Part shown: piece after piece, positions 10,350 to 21,994 of the stretch
Position numbering within the stretch: the stretch's first letter is position 1
Layout: every line of letters begins with the position of its first letter
DNA from: Agriotes lineatus
Lineage: Eukaryota; Arthropoda; Insecta; Coleoptera; Elateridae
DNA length: 64,000 nucleotides
Direction of reading: 5' to 3'
Assembly (NCBI GenBank): GCA_940337035.1
Contig: CALNHX010002663.1
Location: forward strand, 62,001-126,000
Made by a program: the position numbers and the translations under genes
The notes under the pieces: generated by a model
The model's database searches: none
What the model was told of the DNA's origin: nothing
Seen by the model: only the letters and a program-made list of their open reading frames with translations

Positions 10350-13300
10350 TATAAGTATGTTAATCACAGATGTAAATTTGTATCTCAAACAGTGGGGAGT
10401 TAATTTTTTTTGCCGAATTATACCTACAAAAAAATGAAGGAGAGATATTTGATTCAGTCCATCTTTTATTACTTTGGTAAATCTTTTTAATAAAGTTTTG
10501 CTAGTCCATATGCGAAATACTTGAATCTCGGGATGTATGAATCTGTCTTTGTCTCTGGGCGGATGGAAAATGCATTTTACGTTCGGTCGGCCCCACCATC
10601 AAAATTCCCCATGAGCCGCCACTGTTTGCAACGCTTATAGGCGGGATTTATCATCCCAAACTTGCATTTGCTTTTGAAAGCTTTTTAAATATTTCTGAAT
10701 TTGTCAGTCATCATTTCGTTTCAAAACTTTCATAAAAAATATTTTTCGTTAAGTGATGGCGGAGAATTTGTGACCTTTCAAAAATACTTTTCGAATTTTA
10801 AAACAAATAACAATGAAATACGTATTTGAATGATTCATTTTTGCATATGCGCTTATAGAGTTATACATTATTAAAGACAACACTATCTGTAGAAAGTGAT
10901 TGCGAAAAGTAAGCTGCGCTTTTCATTCTAAATGTTTTATATTATTAGAAAGTTTTCAACTTTTCGTTTATCATTGGGAATTTAATTTTAAGCGGTAAAA
11001 GTTCGTTACGACAGTGTTACATGCTCACCAAACAATTACTCTGGCATTCCCTCTTCAAAAATAATATCTCAGTCTATGTTTCACTAATCAATAACTATTA
11101 TAAGAACGCGGCACGGAAGTAAAAGTTGTGTACACATGGTATAAACTTTTAACTGTCAGAGATCGTAAAATTTCAATTGTCCGACATTTACTTGTTCTTT
11201 TACAGTTTTTCTTGCCCCCTGACAGCGGAATTTGCAGAACAGCTCCTTATAATCGATGTGGATATAGCTTACGCCTAGAGTTGTCAGATCTAAGATATTT
11301 AGTATACTTCACACCAAATAAAATATATGAGAAAATCTCATATATTTTTGTCCTTTTTCATTTAATCCTGAAACGAATTATATAAAACTTTCTAAATAGC
11401 TTCAAATTCCGGAAATGTTGAGAATCACTGCAGCTTAAAGGTATCAGTCGCGAACGTTTTCTTCCTAATAATATTAAAAAATATATATAAATATGAACAC
11501 ATTGTTTAATGAACTGAAAACTTTAAAAAATGCGCTATAATATATTTAATCATCTATCCTACCGTTATAAAATAACCAGAGATCCAGATGTAGCTTCGAT
11601 AGCGCTTAAAACATGTAAAACAACATCCAGAAAGTATGTCAACATAACATGAGTTACGTATCAACACAATCCCTCGTATCAATGCACCGAGCGACTAGCA
11701 GCTGGCGAGGACGATCCGAAATAGGGCCCAAACTTTTATGACCATTAAAATGCTAAAGCAGCAGAATTGGGGAGTGTAGTTTTAATGTGGTGCGCTATAG
11801 CCGAGAACGTAATAAACTGGCGGGTTTATTTACAGTGGTTCCGAAAGGTACTGCAATCCGAGGGTTAAGGCAGCTGGCTATAGGCAAATGTGGTGCAATT
11901 AGACATTGAAAATTAATGTATTCGAGCTCCGAGCACTGTTTTGGTTCTTATCGGTATAACTGCTTGCAAAACAATGCGATGTAAAGTCGGGCCTTTACTG
12001 TTACTTTCAGCGTTATTTTTTTTTGTCTAGATTTGATAATACTTATTAGGGCATTTAAATTTGTCACTTCCAAATGGCCTTCTTGTAAAGCAAATTTATT
12101 AAACAAACCTAACCTAACAGTATTATCAAATTTAATTTTCTTTTAATGCTTCGTATGGAGAAACTAGACGGAGAGTTTGTGTTGATAATTTTTTAGAGTT
12201 TTCATGCGTTACCGAAGCCTGCTACCTGGAAGTTTAGTGGGAGTTGCCCTGATAATGATCAAATGGATCTGGCAACCCTACCTCAAATTACAGCAACGAT
12301 TGCGCGTTCCGTAACGGGACTTCACTCCACAGCAAATGATGCTGAATGAAGCAGCGTCTATAAACCAAAGATCGCAACAACGGAAAATCCATAGCCCACT
12401 AATTGTCCAATTTTTATGCAGGTAGATAGACCTCAACCTACTTTCAGGGCACGCTTAATTACTGCAGGGAAAACCGGCGAGAGCGGGATTCCCCGCCACT
12501 GGCCGCCGAACTAGCGGAACCGCCTGAAATTCACTACAATTAGAAAAGAAATCGTGTAATTGCGGCTAGCATATGCTGGACGAGTGCACTGCGAATAATC
12601 AAGCAGCTGCGTAGTGAGCAGCGCGGCGGCCGGATTTGATTAATTGAAGATGTAGGTTAATACGTGTTGCCATCTCGCTACCGGGTTCGCGATTCTTTTA
12701 TAATATTCCGTTCAGGACTACGCTGTGCCGGCAATCTAGGCACCGTTACGTCCAATTGTGTTGAATACTCAACCAAAGCAGACCACTACGCGCAGAAGGC
12801 GCGGTCCAGTTTCGTTTCTCACGTTGGTATCTTCGGCTTTGATTTCCGTGACAACTAACATTCATATGTTTGGGAAATGAACAAACCTGCGTTCGCCTAA
12901 TTGGGAACTGTAATAGTAATCAGTTCACGAAACGCAAAACCTTTTTAGCTTTTTAGCCCACCACATAGGTCTTCTAAACTATAGGCCATTCAGTAAACAC
13001 AAAAACATATACATTTTTTTGAAGTTGGCATATACGTAAAAGTTGTCTGCTAGGGATTCTGTATTTTGTTTTGCAAAGGTTTCCATACCTGCATAAAGGC
13101 AACTTTGCATGTAAAAATGACAATAAATCTCATTATTTCAGTGTCAGTGCACATACTATTCTGGAAATCTTGCCTAAACTTTTATAAAATGTAATAAAAA
13201 TACTTATTAATAAATGCTACATCAATAGTATCCAACACAGTATTTGTTCAACATCCTTAAAAGTAGTTATGACAGATGCTAATTAAATGTCACACTCTTA

Positions 13301-13500
13301 ACCTATTTGTTTTAGTAACGTTTTGTAAGTACATTCGTAGACAAAAGATGCATTTTGGAAGTACACTCATGAAATTTTAGAAATCAAAAGCCACTTTGTG
13401 TTTTTATGTTTAGTGAACAGACTATAGTGTCTGCAGTTTTCAACCTACACTGTAAATAAAGAAATTACTGATACGTCCCCACAGGCATGCTTTCCGGCGC
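10350..13500. other. Non-coding stretch with a GC-richer island at about 11690-12660
   Basis: No gene is recognised. A perfect small hairpin (AAATATATGAGA, loop AAA, then the mirror) lies at about 11319-11345. The segment about 11690-12660 is richer in GC, free of TE signatures and contains homeodomain-type TAATTA and E-box motifs, so it is a candidate enhancer region. A weak inverted repeat around AGTATTATCAAATTT sits within 12020-12140. Text near 10490-10570 resembles 25130-25200 (AGTCCATATNCGAAATA, then ATCTCGG), a minor dispersed repeat. Confidence 0.4.
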
Positions 13501-13519
13501 CGTATTGCTTTTGTTTCAT

Positions 13520-13820
13520 GTCGTTAGATGGCGCTGAAAAGTGACAGCAGACTAAGGTCACTAAATACATAAAGATACCGCCATTCAATTCCAAGATTTT
13601 GTTCCCCCAAATTAAAAAGGACAGAGCATTGTAAGAAAGTGAGAGTGAGAGTGGGACACTAATGACAGGAACCCCAAATTAAAAGAAACAAAAGATATAT
13701 GTTTGCACAGTTGGCGGTACCTTTATGATTTAGTAACCTTAACAGCAGGCTGGCACAGAATCCTGTAGCAGTAAAGTTTGTGCCATTGCCGGCAGATGGC
13801 CCTGAAAAAGTAACACACGC
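13520..13820. repeat. Imperfect inverted repeat with flanking direct repeat
   Basis: The arm at 13543-13583 (TAAGGTCACTAAATACATAA, AGATACCGCCA) is the imperfect mirror of 13712-13749 (TTGGCGGTACCTTTATGATT, TAGTAACCTTA). Outside the arms, AGATGGCGCTGAAAAGTGAC (about 13526) recurs in direct orientation as AGATGGCCCTGAAAAAGTAA (about 13795). This fits an old palindromic insertion with a duplicated flank, or a fragment of a repeat family. No protein is encoded. Confidence 0.45.
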
Positions 13821-15389
13821 ACGCAGGCAAGCAAGCACGGCATACCTTTTAATATAAGAATATTGTTACTGCCATTACTAACGTAAAATAATATCGTTTG
13901 GAAGCTATGTCTATTCATAATTAAATTTAGCAATTATATAGTTATAAATAGTAGACTGTTTATCAACGGTAATGAAACTGATTAAATTACATTAAAGCAT
14001 TTTATTGAGCTATTAATTACTAGTCGATATTACAAACGCGTGCACATATATTCAAATAAACAAAACTACGGACACATTTAGTTCTGTTAGAATAATCGTG
14101 GAGCTGCACTTCAGCAATTATATATGAATATAAATATTTGATATCATTGTTTTGAAATGTTTGGATTTGGTAACCAATCTGTAAATTGCAGTTTTAATTG
14201 AATTGTAATATAGGTATTGCTTTTATATTAAATAAAAATACCGCAAATAATTATTGACAGCTGACTTTGACTACCACGGACAATAAAACTATATCTGCAG
14301 CAACAAGATAAAAATTGAATGATTAAATATAAATTCGCACTAAATAAAAGATTGCAAGGCACCAGTTATGGGCAATAAAATTGATACCAATTAACGGCAA
14401 ATTAAATTGCGTGATTTTTAAAATCTACAGCCCTACGATAAAGTTAACTGAGATATTTTAATGTAATTACTATTAACTAAATTTAAAACAATATGAATTA
14501 CAACATAACAGTCGACGATGGTATTCCAAACGAACACTGCTTTTCTACATCCTCGGGCGAAGGGCTAACTAGTTTCGACGCCTTTTCCATTCCCAATCGT
14601 TTTCTTAGTTTCGCGTGGACTATCCCAAAAGCAGAAAATATTCATTCGATTCCAGCTGACCAATCAACTGCAGTATGTAACTTTATCACTGAAAGTTACT
14701 TCATTAAGATTGCTTTTAATCCACCGTGAGACAAGCTTTAGACTTACAGTCACTTTATAGAAACAGTCTGACCATATGAAATGTCACTAATGACATAAGA
14801 CACAAAAAGGCTGCCTCCAGTGGCAGGTCAAAATCAGTGACGGTGTTGAGAATTACTAATATTTTAATTAAGTGCTTAGTCAAAGTTTATAAATACAGGA
14901 CTAAATAATAAAGCAAGCAATGTCGTATCAATAAAAAATTATACATTTTATTTTCGGTTGAATAATAATAAATCTACAAAATTTAAGGTTATCATCAAAC
15001 TAATAAAGCACTATATAATACACTAAATTTACTTTTCATACGTTCCTACTAAATTTATCTATACATGGTGTATTGCCACAAATTTACTAATAAGCTCGAT
15101 GTAAATTTTATATTCTGTAAACACCTCAGTATTTTTGCTGAAGGTGGAGGAATTTGTTGTTGAAGTTCTTCATATCCAATCGTACTACACAGAAATGTTA
15201 ATGTTAAGGCATTCTTCATTGTGTAAGGTGAGGCATTTTCTGCGTTTCCAGGCTGCAATGTCGACTGTCGACTTTAAAATTTTATTTTTACCATCAACTC
15301 AATCTTCGAAATGCTGTTCGCCTATTTGTGAATTGCCATTAGGATATGAATTTTCGCGATTAATTTGCTGGGCCCACAAATTTCGTCTA
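13821..15389. other. Non-coding, AT-rich
   Basis: Low-complexity AT-rich sequence. Small open frames at 14493-14729 and 15135-15512 have no recognisable motif; the second runs into a dispersed repeat and is not supported as a gene. Confidence 0.4.
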
Positions 15390-15936
15390 TTTTTACCTCC
15401 TTTTACGATAAATGAAGTATTGGATTCACCCCAAAAATTCGAAATTGAGTTTTCAACAGATCTTCACGTTTTAGAGTCCCCTGAACCCAAAAAACATGTT
15501 TTTGTTTATTAGTCCGTCTGTCTGTCTGTGAACAGAATATCTCAAAAACGAAAAGAGGTATGGCGTTGAAACTTCAAATATAAGTTTTGTGTACTATGTA
15601 GATGCGACAGCAAGTTTTTGAAGAAAATCGCATAACCGGAAGTAGGTGTATGTGCGATAGGTGATTTTTCAGTTGAATACTTCTAAAATCGGTTTCTTCT
15701 GTTTTTTTTCTATTTTTTTTATTAACTCCTATTTTAAATAGAACACCCGGTATATTATTACATTTTTGAATTCAGCTTAAAATTGTAGAGAAAATTTGTC
15801 TCTTCAATTATCGCTCTATTTGGTACAGTTTTTGTGGAATTTGTAATTTTTGAAAATTTTTGACATATGCTTAAAAAATTAAAAATAAAATATTTTGACT
15901 AATTTTAAGATCACTGTAAAAGGAAGTTGTGTGTAT
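15390..15936 (+). repeat. Dispersed repeat, copy 1 (partner at 59704-60350)
   Basis: The sequence from GTATTGGATTCACCCC through CCGTCTGTCTGTCTGTGAAC, CTCAAAAACGAAAAGAGGTAT and TAAAATAGAACACCCGGTATA to AAGATCACTGTAAAAGGAAG matches the reverse complement of 59704-60350 at high identity. Copy 1 lacks about 100 bp present in the partner around its CCGGAAGTAGGTGT segment. Both copies keep a short open frame (EVLDSPQKFEIEFSTD), probably because they are young rather than coding. The class is not determined. Confidence 0.7.
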
Positions 15937-16018
15937 TTCTAGCAAAGTGTTTCATTTTCATTTGCATCCACAAAAAACTTAAACTTTGTTAAAATCAGTT
16001 TTTAGACTGACTTATAAC

Positions 16019-16892
16019 GTAGACATCGGATTATATGCATTTGCATGTTTGCATATGCAAATGCATATAATTCTATTTTTATAGCGTTATTGCATATTTT
16101 GGTACTTTTTCATTGATAGTGCTTATTTCAATAGTTAGCTATACGTATTTGGCATGTTTTATGCTGAAAATTTTGAAGCTATAAAAGAAGTAGTTGGAAA
16201 ATTTGCAGATCAGACGCAATTGCAATCAATTCAAGCCAGCTGGCATTTGAGGATCCTTCAATAAAAAAAATATTGCTATTATTGCAACACATTTCAGCAA
16301 TATACCCGATGCAATTGGGAAACTAGAAACTAAAAACTTTCCTCTGTGCCGGTCCTTGGAAATAATAGAAAAAATGATTGAACAGAGTAACGCCCTTCCG
16401 AGTTCACTATCGCAAAAGGTTCTTGGCAAATTAAATGCAGTTTTGTATAAGAACCCCGGTTTTGAAGGCATAAAGAAAATTGACGCGTTTATCAACGGCA
16501 TCGGACAAACTCTGCCTGAAGAGGTCTCTGCAGAAATGGCGCCAAATTTTAAATTCTGTCCGGTAACGACAGTTGACGTTGAAAGGTCATTTTCAGCCTA
16601 TAAATTAATATTAAGTGACAAACGTCACAAGTTTGCTGCAGAAAACCTGGAAAAATATATTATTGTTTACTGTCACAAGAATTATTTATAATAAATAAGT
16701 TTATTATTTACGTAATAATAATTTATAGTTTATTAAATATTATATTATAATTTTATAATAATAATAATAAACGTAAATTCTAATTGTAAATGTTTTTTGA
16801 TTGTGCATATTTTATGCATATTTCGCCCTTTTTTAGTGCATATTTGCATGCATATTTTGGCATTTTGATAGTGCATATAATCCGATGTCCTA
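16019..16892 (+). mobile_element. Internally deleted hAT element with 8-bp TSD
   Basis: The termini GTAGACATCGGATTATATGC and its mirror GCATATAATCCGATGTCCTA are flanked by the 8-bp direct repeat CTTATAAC at 16011-16018 and 16893-16900, the TSD length of hAT elements. Subterminal regions are packed with TGCATA/TGCATATT motifs in both orientations, which is typical of hAT transposase binding sites. The interior retains only the 3' end of a transposase gene (about 16260-16691). Confidence 0.85.
16260..16691 (+). pseudogene. hAT transposase C-terminal (dimerisation) fragment
   Basis: From 16356 the frame stays open for 111 residues and includes VERSFSAYKLILSDKRHKF, then ENLEKYIIVYC, the hAT C-terminal dimerisation signature (ERSFS...L....R..L...NLE). 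The same frame continues upstream as IIATHFSNIPDAIGKLE and NFPLCRSLEIIEKM, with a one-base slip in an A-run near 16260. The whole catalytic N-terminal and central part is absent, so this is a deletion derivative that could move only in trans. Confidence 0.8.
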
Positions 16893-16956
16893 CTTATAAC
16901 CTTACTGATATCGAAATCTACTGTATTTCCAGCAGTTATATATTATATTCACTTAT

Positions 16957-17135
16957 AATACCATGAGTAGTCAAAGTTATGTCGACTATTTTTGCGGTGG
17001 TGTCACGAATGTCCATTGCGCTTTGGTACGATTAGGACGAGTGCGATAGCACGAGTCCTAATCCAAAGCGCAATGGACATGAGTGGTGATACCACCGCAA
17101 AAATAATCTACTTAACTTTGACTAAGAATGGTATT
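16957..17135. repeat. Near-perfect palindromic MITE-like hairpin
   Basis: The left arm (AATACCATGAGTAGTCAAAG ... ATTTTTGCGGTGG ... GTCCATTGCGCTTTGG ... GATTAGGAC) is mirrored by the right arm, leaving a central GAGTGC-GATA-GCAC turn. Arm length is about 85 bp. No TSD or coding sequence was identified. Confidence 0.75.
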
Positions 17136-17619
17136 CGAGGGACTATTTAATGAACCAAACTACTTTTTCAAATTAGTTTTCAGTAAATCTAGCAACAAAC
17201 TACGCAATTTCTATAGTAACAGAACACTAATATTGACTTTTTCTAATAAAAATAGCATTTGTTAAAAATAGTCACTTGAATACCTTCTAGGAAGATATAT
17301 CCGCTGATATTTTTTTGATTGGTCAAGAAACGTCAGAATTCTGGATTTTCATTGGTTACTTTTTGATAGATGACAGGTGAATTGAATAGTCAGGGATATA
17401 AAAATGTTAGGCTATTCTGCTCCATTATTCTCAAATTAATATGGAACTGTCAACGTGATGTCTTTAAATTTCATCGTCAAAGTGACACCAAGACACAAAA
17501 TGGCGCTAACCAATAGAAATCGTGACCACGTATGGCCAAACTGTTGCATATAAAGCAACTGTATTTACACCATCTAACGAACGACATCTGAGATTCCAAT
17601 GCGTCGCTATTGAAATTGA

Positions 17620-18020
17620 AAAATTCAACGTGTCGCCCACTTTCATAAAAGGCTTCATCAGGAGGTAAGCAACAGAGTAATGTGTGAACCACGCCAGATG
17701 CGAAACTCTTCTAACGATCGGAAGGAGGGAGTGTCGTCGCGGTTTAATGACGAGAGCGGTGGACGGTGTTTAGAAATTAGCGCTTAGGGAAGAGGATAGT
17801 GTTTGGGGATATGCAGATAATAAAAGTTCTATCGAAATAGATCTTATGGCCGGTATCGCGTTGGTGTTCGATGATGGCTGATGATGAAACGAGACCCGAA
17901 TTGAGACAACGCTAGTATTCAGAGATACGAGCTTTTAGTGAACGTCCCGTTTTACCAATGTATACAGCATTATAGGAGCAAGGGACCCTATAAACACCTT
18001 TAGATGACATGGTGTTTAAT
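17620..18020 (-). pseudogene. Penelope-like element remnant: GIY-YIG endonuclease and 3' motif
   Basis: Read on the minus strand from about 18020, the frame gives KLNTMSSKGVYRVPCSYNAV followed by YIGKTGRSLKARISEY, a stop, then SAIIEHQRDTGHKIYFD. The GVY and YIG motifs, the following GRS and the downstream EH fit the GIY-YIG endonuclease that ends Penelope-like reverse transcriptases. Beyond the ORF, the complement of 17625-17661 reads CTGATGAAGCC...GTGGGCGACACG, which resembles the CTGATGA...GAAAC hammerhead-like motif of these elements with GAAAC mutated to GACAC. The RT domain is missing and stops are present, so this is a dead 3' fragment. Confidence 0.7.
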
Positions 18021-19489
18021 TTATTTTTGCGTTTGCAAGCACGCTACTAAACTCGCAACTTTTTGCTACATTTGTCACATTTTGCTCTAACGCATTTATT
18101 GTTGAATGTTCCAGTTATATTTTGGATCTATTTATAATAAAACTTCTTAGTACGTCTTAACAAATGTGAAAATATTGCTTTACTTAAAAATGTGATAAAA
18201 AAACATCGTGCGTCTAGCCACAAATGCAAACAGTAACTGAAAGTTGAGTTGAAACTAATATGTTTACTGTTTTTATTTATAAAAGCGATTCAATATCATA
18301 AGAAATTTTCCTAATTACATGAGCTACCTGCTAAATACAAGAAAGACGAATACTATTTGAGTATATATTGTGTTCCAATACACAGTTAATTATAATATTC
18401 AAAATAAACACCCATGACTTAGGTACGTTTAAAATTATATTAATATGTACGTACTTGTTACATGTTCTAATTCTGCGTCAAGTAAAATTTATAATATTCG
18501 ATATTTCAAAAGTAGGTACGTTCAGATCCGGCAATGCTCTCTCTACACGTGCAAGATATGCGAAGGACAAAAGATGGCATTTTATTTTAATAATTTAGAT
18601 ACTTTCTTTGACATTCTATTAACCTTTTATATTCGAAGCACACTGGCATAGCGCAAAGCATACGCCAATATTCAAATGCATTCTAATATTAAATGGAAAG
18701 TTAATCCTAAAATATAGATACTTCAACTGGAATTATTAAATCTTAACAACATTGTTAGTAAAAAATAATCTATAAAGAACTTTTCCATCTAACAATTTAG
18801 CACACCGGAAACATACCGCAAATTTTCCATTTGGTTTGCATCACTAGCACTGCAGTTAAAATAAAAGGCACAGTGTAGAAATTACATCTAATCCATGTTA
18901 ATAATCTTGTACTGCAGCAAACGAACGGCTTCGATACACAAGGTCGTTGCTTTTTGCAAAACAATCGAATCTCTGCCCACAGCAGCAAGCACGTGTCGGA
19001 ATAACTAAAATGTTTTGGGAAGCCTCGAACTCACGCCCAAGAAATCACATAACCTCCAAATAATAGTGGGAGGCCAACGATTTTGTTCCCGATAATAGTA
19101 GTTTAAATATATTTACACTAATAAAAACTAGTGTTATTTATTTGTTTGCTTGTTTATTATGTACAAGTTAAAAATAATTCTTGAATGAAAACTTGCCGAA
19201 TGGCGGTCTAAAAATGTCGACAAAAATAGTAGTACTTTAAGTTCTTTCTACTGTAATAATTCCGTGTACAACTTTTGGTATAACTCGAAAACTAAGACCA
19301 CTTCATTTTTTTAAATATTATTCAACAGTAATATCCCAAGTGCACTAAAATAGCGGATTAAATTTTGACGTTTTTTGTCAGAATGTTTTGCTAAGAAATG
19401 TGTCGAGTACATTTTCCCCTCAACAAGTATTCCGAGTGCAGACCACGAGGGATTTTGTGGCGCAAAATTAACAAATTAATAACCAACTC
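18021..19489. other. Non-coding, nothing recognised
   Basis: AT-rich; overlapping short frames near 18370-18650 and 18800-18990 have no family signature. No repeat boundary is seen. Confidence 0.4.
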
Positions 19490-19650
19490 TTGCAAATAAA
19501 CGCCATTGTATCATTGTTCATTAGTATATTCATCGGCTGTGTAGTTATTGTTATTTAAAAAAGGTTTTCTCAGAACTGAAAAACAAAGTGATTAAAAAAC
19601 CAACAGCTTCGTATAGTTTTTATCTAACAAACACAGTTTTGTGTGAAAAC
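19490..19650 (+). repeat. Direct repeat unit A (partner 20935-21110)
   Basis: Segment A shares with segment B the blocks GTATATTCATYKGCTGTGT, GTTATTTAAAAAA, TTTCTCAGAACTGAAAAA and AACAGCTTCGTATRG in the same order. The two lie about 1.45 kb apart in direct orientation and flank a minisatellite and a MITE, so a local tandem duplication or two copies of a repeat is implied. Confidence 0.6.
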
Positions 19651-19752
19651 AAATCTTTTTTCATTTAGAACCCTATTCATAGCTACTAAAATATAGCCAA
19701 CCTTAGAAGTAAAGACCGGTAAAGACAAACTATTTTTTATTGAGTATTAAAA

Positions 19753-20690
19753 AATTATATTAGTAGTTGAAATACTCGTTGGAGGTATATGGGTAGTGGA
19801 AATACCCGTTGGATATACAGGGTGATTCTTGACTTATACGCGTAATTGCGAGGACTGATAGTTCGTGATGTGTAGTGATGGGCAATTGAAGAAAGTATAG
19901 TAAAAGTTGTTTATTAACGGAAATAACGAATTAATTAAGTTGAGAGTAGTGAACTAGTAAAATATAAAATTATCGCAATTACCTTGAATTGTATCTGTCA
20001 CTCTCCGTCACTAGTTATCAAATCGAAGCTTCTTTTATTCGTAAAAAAATTATGACACCTAATTTCTTCACCAACGCAGAACTCATGGACATGGTATTAA
20101 CGTATGTCTCATAAGTTTTGAGAAAAAATATTAACAGCTATATTTTATATTGCCTTTTATTCAACTACAAGTAATTGTTTCTACAGCTATATTTAATAGA
20201 ATTATATGATTAAGCTACGGATAGTAATGGTCTAGTTCTACAACGTCAACCAGATTAAAAGCATTTTTTCCTATAAGCTATAACGGATTTTTTCTCAAAA
20301 CTTATGAGACATACGTTAATACCATGTCCATGAGTTCTGCATTGGTGAAGTTAAGTGCCATACATTTTTTTACGAATAAAAGAAGCTCAAATTTGACAAC
20401 TAGTTACGGAGTGTCAGATACAATTCAAGGTAAATTGATAATTTTATATTTTACTAGTTCACCACACTCAAAGTAATTAATTCGTTATTTCTGTTAATAA
20501 ACAACTTTTACTACACTTTTTGTTGTTTACCCATCACTACACATCACGAACTCCCATTCCTTGCAATTATGCGTATCGGTCAAGAATCACCCTGTATATG
20601 GGTAATGGTGATACCCATTGGATATATATATATATATTATAGGTAGTGAAAATACCCGTTGGATGTATATGGGTAGTGGAAATACATGTT
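19753..20690. repeat. About 30-bp minisatellite, interrupted by a MITE
   Basis: About five copies of a unit like TATATGGGTAGTGGAAATAC-CCGTTGGA are visible: two before 19818 and three after 20594, the latter including a (TA)n expansion at about 20625-20640. The unit contains GGGTA...TACCC, a small palindrome. The array is split by the TA-flanked MITE at 19818-20594. Confidence 0.75.
19818..20594. mobile_element. Long-TIR MITE inserted in the minisatellite
   Basis: Termini CAGGGTGATTCTTGAC and the mirror GTCAAGAATCACCCTG are flanked by TA (19816-19817 and 20595-20596). The arms are imperfect reverse complements for about 300 bp each, including TTCGTGATGTGTAGTGATGG, GAACTCATGGACATGGTATT and AACGTATGTCTCATAAGTTT, and leave a spacer of about 150 bp. 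There is no coding capacity. The Tc1/mariner-like TA duplication and overall design match the element at 6219-7092, although the sequences are unrelated. Confidence 0.85.
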
Positions 20691-20934
20691 AGACATTATT
20701 GGTTTCCACACTTCTAAAATATTAAATGTATATACTCGTACTTCGTTTGCTTTGGGAAAATTAGTTTAAATAACTATAAATCAGTTCGGGTTGTAAAACA
20801 ACGGTTTTTCAGCGAAGTATTTTGTTAACTAAAGAACCAGTTTTTTTCCATGAACAAGCCATATCATTGTTTTTTTTTTCATTATTGGAATTCAAGTACA
20901 TAATTACTACAAATAAATGACACTATTTTCTTTG

Positions 20935-21110
20935 TATTTGAGGGCTCTCATCTTTGCATAAACGTCATTGTGTAATTTTTCATTTGTATATTCATTTGCT
21001 GTGTTTTTACTGTTATTTAAAAAAAGGCTTTCTCAGAACTGAAAAAAAAACAAAAAAAACTGATTAAAAAATCAACAGCTTCGTATGGATTTTATATAAA
21101 TTATTGTTTT
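20935..21110 (+). repeat. Direct repeat unit B (partner 19490-19650)
   Basis: Second copy of the segment described at 19490-19650, with an expanded A-run after TTTCTCAGAACTGAAAAA. The text just before it (near 20870, CATTGTTTTTTTTTTCATTA) is in turn echoed near 21104, suggesting a further shorter tandem duplication of about 235 bp. Confidence 0.6.
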
Positions 21111-21130
21111 GTTTTTTTCATCATTGAAAT

Positions 21131-21986
21131 TAGGGTTTCCAAGTCCCGGGACCAAAAGTGTTTTCGGGACTTACGAGCTAAATTTCAAGTCCCGGGACTA
21201 GTCCCGAAAATCCCGAAAATGGTCCCGAAAAAAATAGTGTTCAGGTGAAGTTTCCGAATGCAATTTTCATAGAAAAACAAGTGTTTTAAGTTAATTAAAG
21301 TATTTCTGTGCTGAAAATTTGCGTTGGGGCTCGTCTACAACTTCATTGCTTTCTTCTGGTACTAAAAATATCTGTCGCTTTTCATCTTTTGCTTTTGTTT
21401 GAAATGCAACGTGCTTGTGTAATCCTTTCGTCAAGTTGCCTCTGATTATGATAATTTTGTAGGAACTATCTTTACATTTCGCCAATTGTTTATCTTCAAT
21501 ATATATAATTGTTGCCATATTGACTTCTAATCGTTATTTTTTTTTAATGTAGAATGAAGGTAGGTTGCGAATCGGAATTTATCCTAATTATAACGCTTTA
21601 GCAGACAAATAACGAACACACTTAAAATCCAAAAATATAAATTATTCAGGTTCTTCGCACATATCTAAATAAAAAAAACAGACAAATACATCAATAGAAG
21701 AAGATATGCAAATGTGGATGAAACAACACACAGGTTTATTTCTAACCTACCGAAAATAATATCTCTCCTGCCTACGCAAAACGCAAATAATGCAGAATGT
21801 GCAAGAGGCATGGGTAATACGCCGGACGCCGGTAAATACCCGTCCTAATTCTTTGATATCGAGTATACGCATGCTTGTTGACATGGTCCCGGGACTTCGC
21901 CTGGGCTGGCTGTGGTCCCGGGACTCGGTTTTTGTGGTAGAATCCCGGGACTGTCCCGGGACCGGATCCCGGGACTGGAAACCCTA
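21131..21986. mobile_element. Non-autonomous hAT element with CCCGGGAC subterminal repeats
   Basis: Termini TAGGGTTTCCAAGTCCCGGG and the mirror CCCGGGACTGGAAACCCTA are flanked by the perfect 8-bp direct repeat ATTGAAAT (21123-21130 and 21987-21994). GTCCCGGGAC or partial forms occur many times near both ends, a likely transposase-binding array. A minus-strand frame at 21518-21291 (75 aa, containing FLVPEESNEVVDEPQRKFSA) may be a remnant of the parent transposase, but I cannot place it confidently. Confidence 0.85.
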
Positions 21987-21994
21987 ATTGAAAT

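Noticed and set aside
14493..14729. 78-aa frame beginning MNYNITVDDGIPNEHC
   Set aside because: Plausible composition but no homology recognised, no splice context and no neighbouring coding signal.
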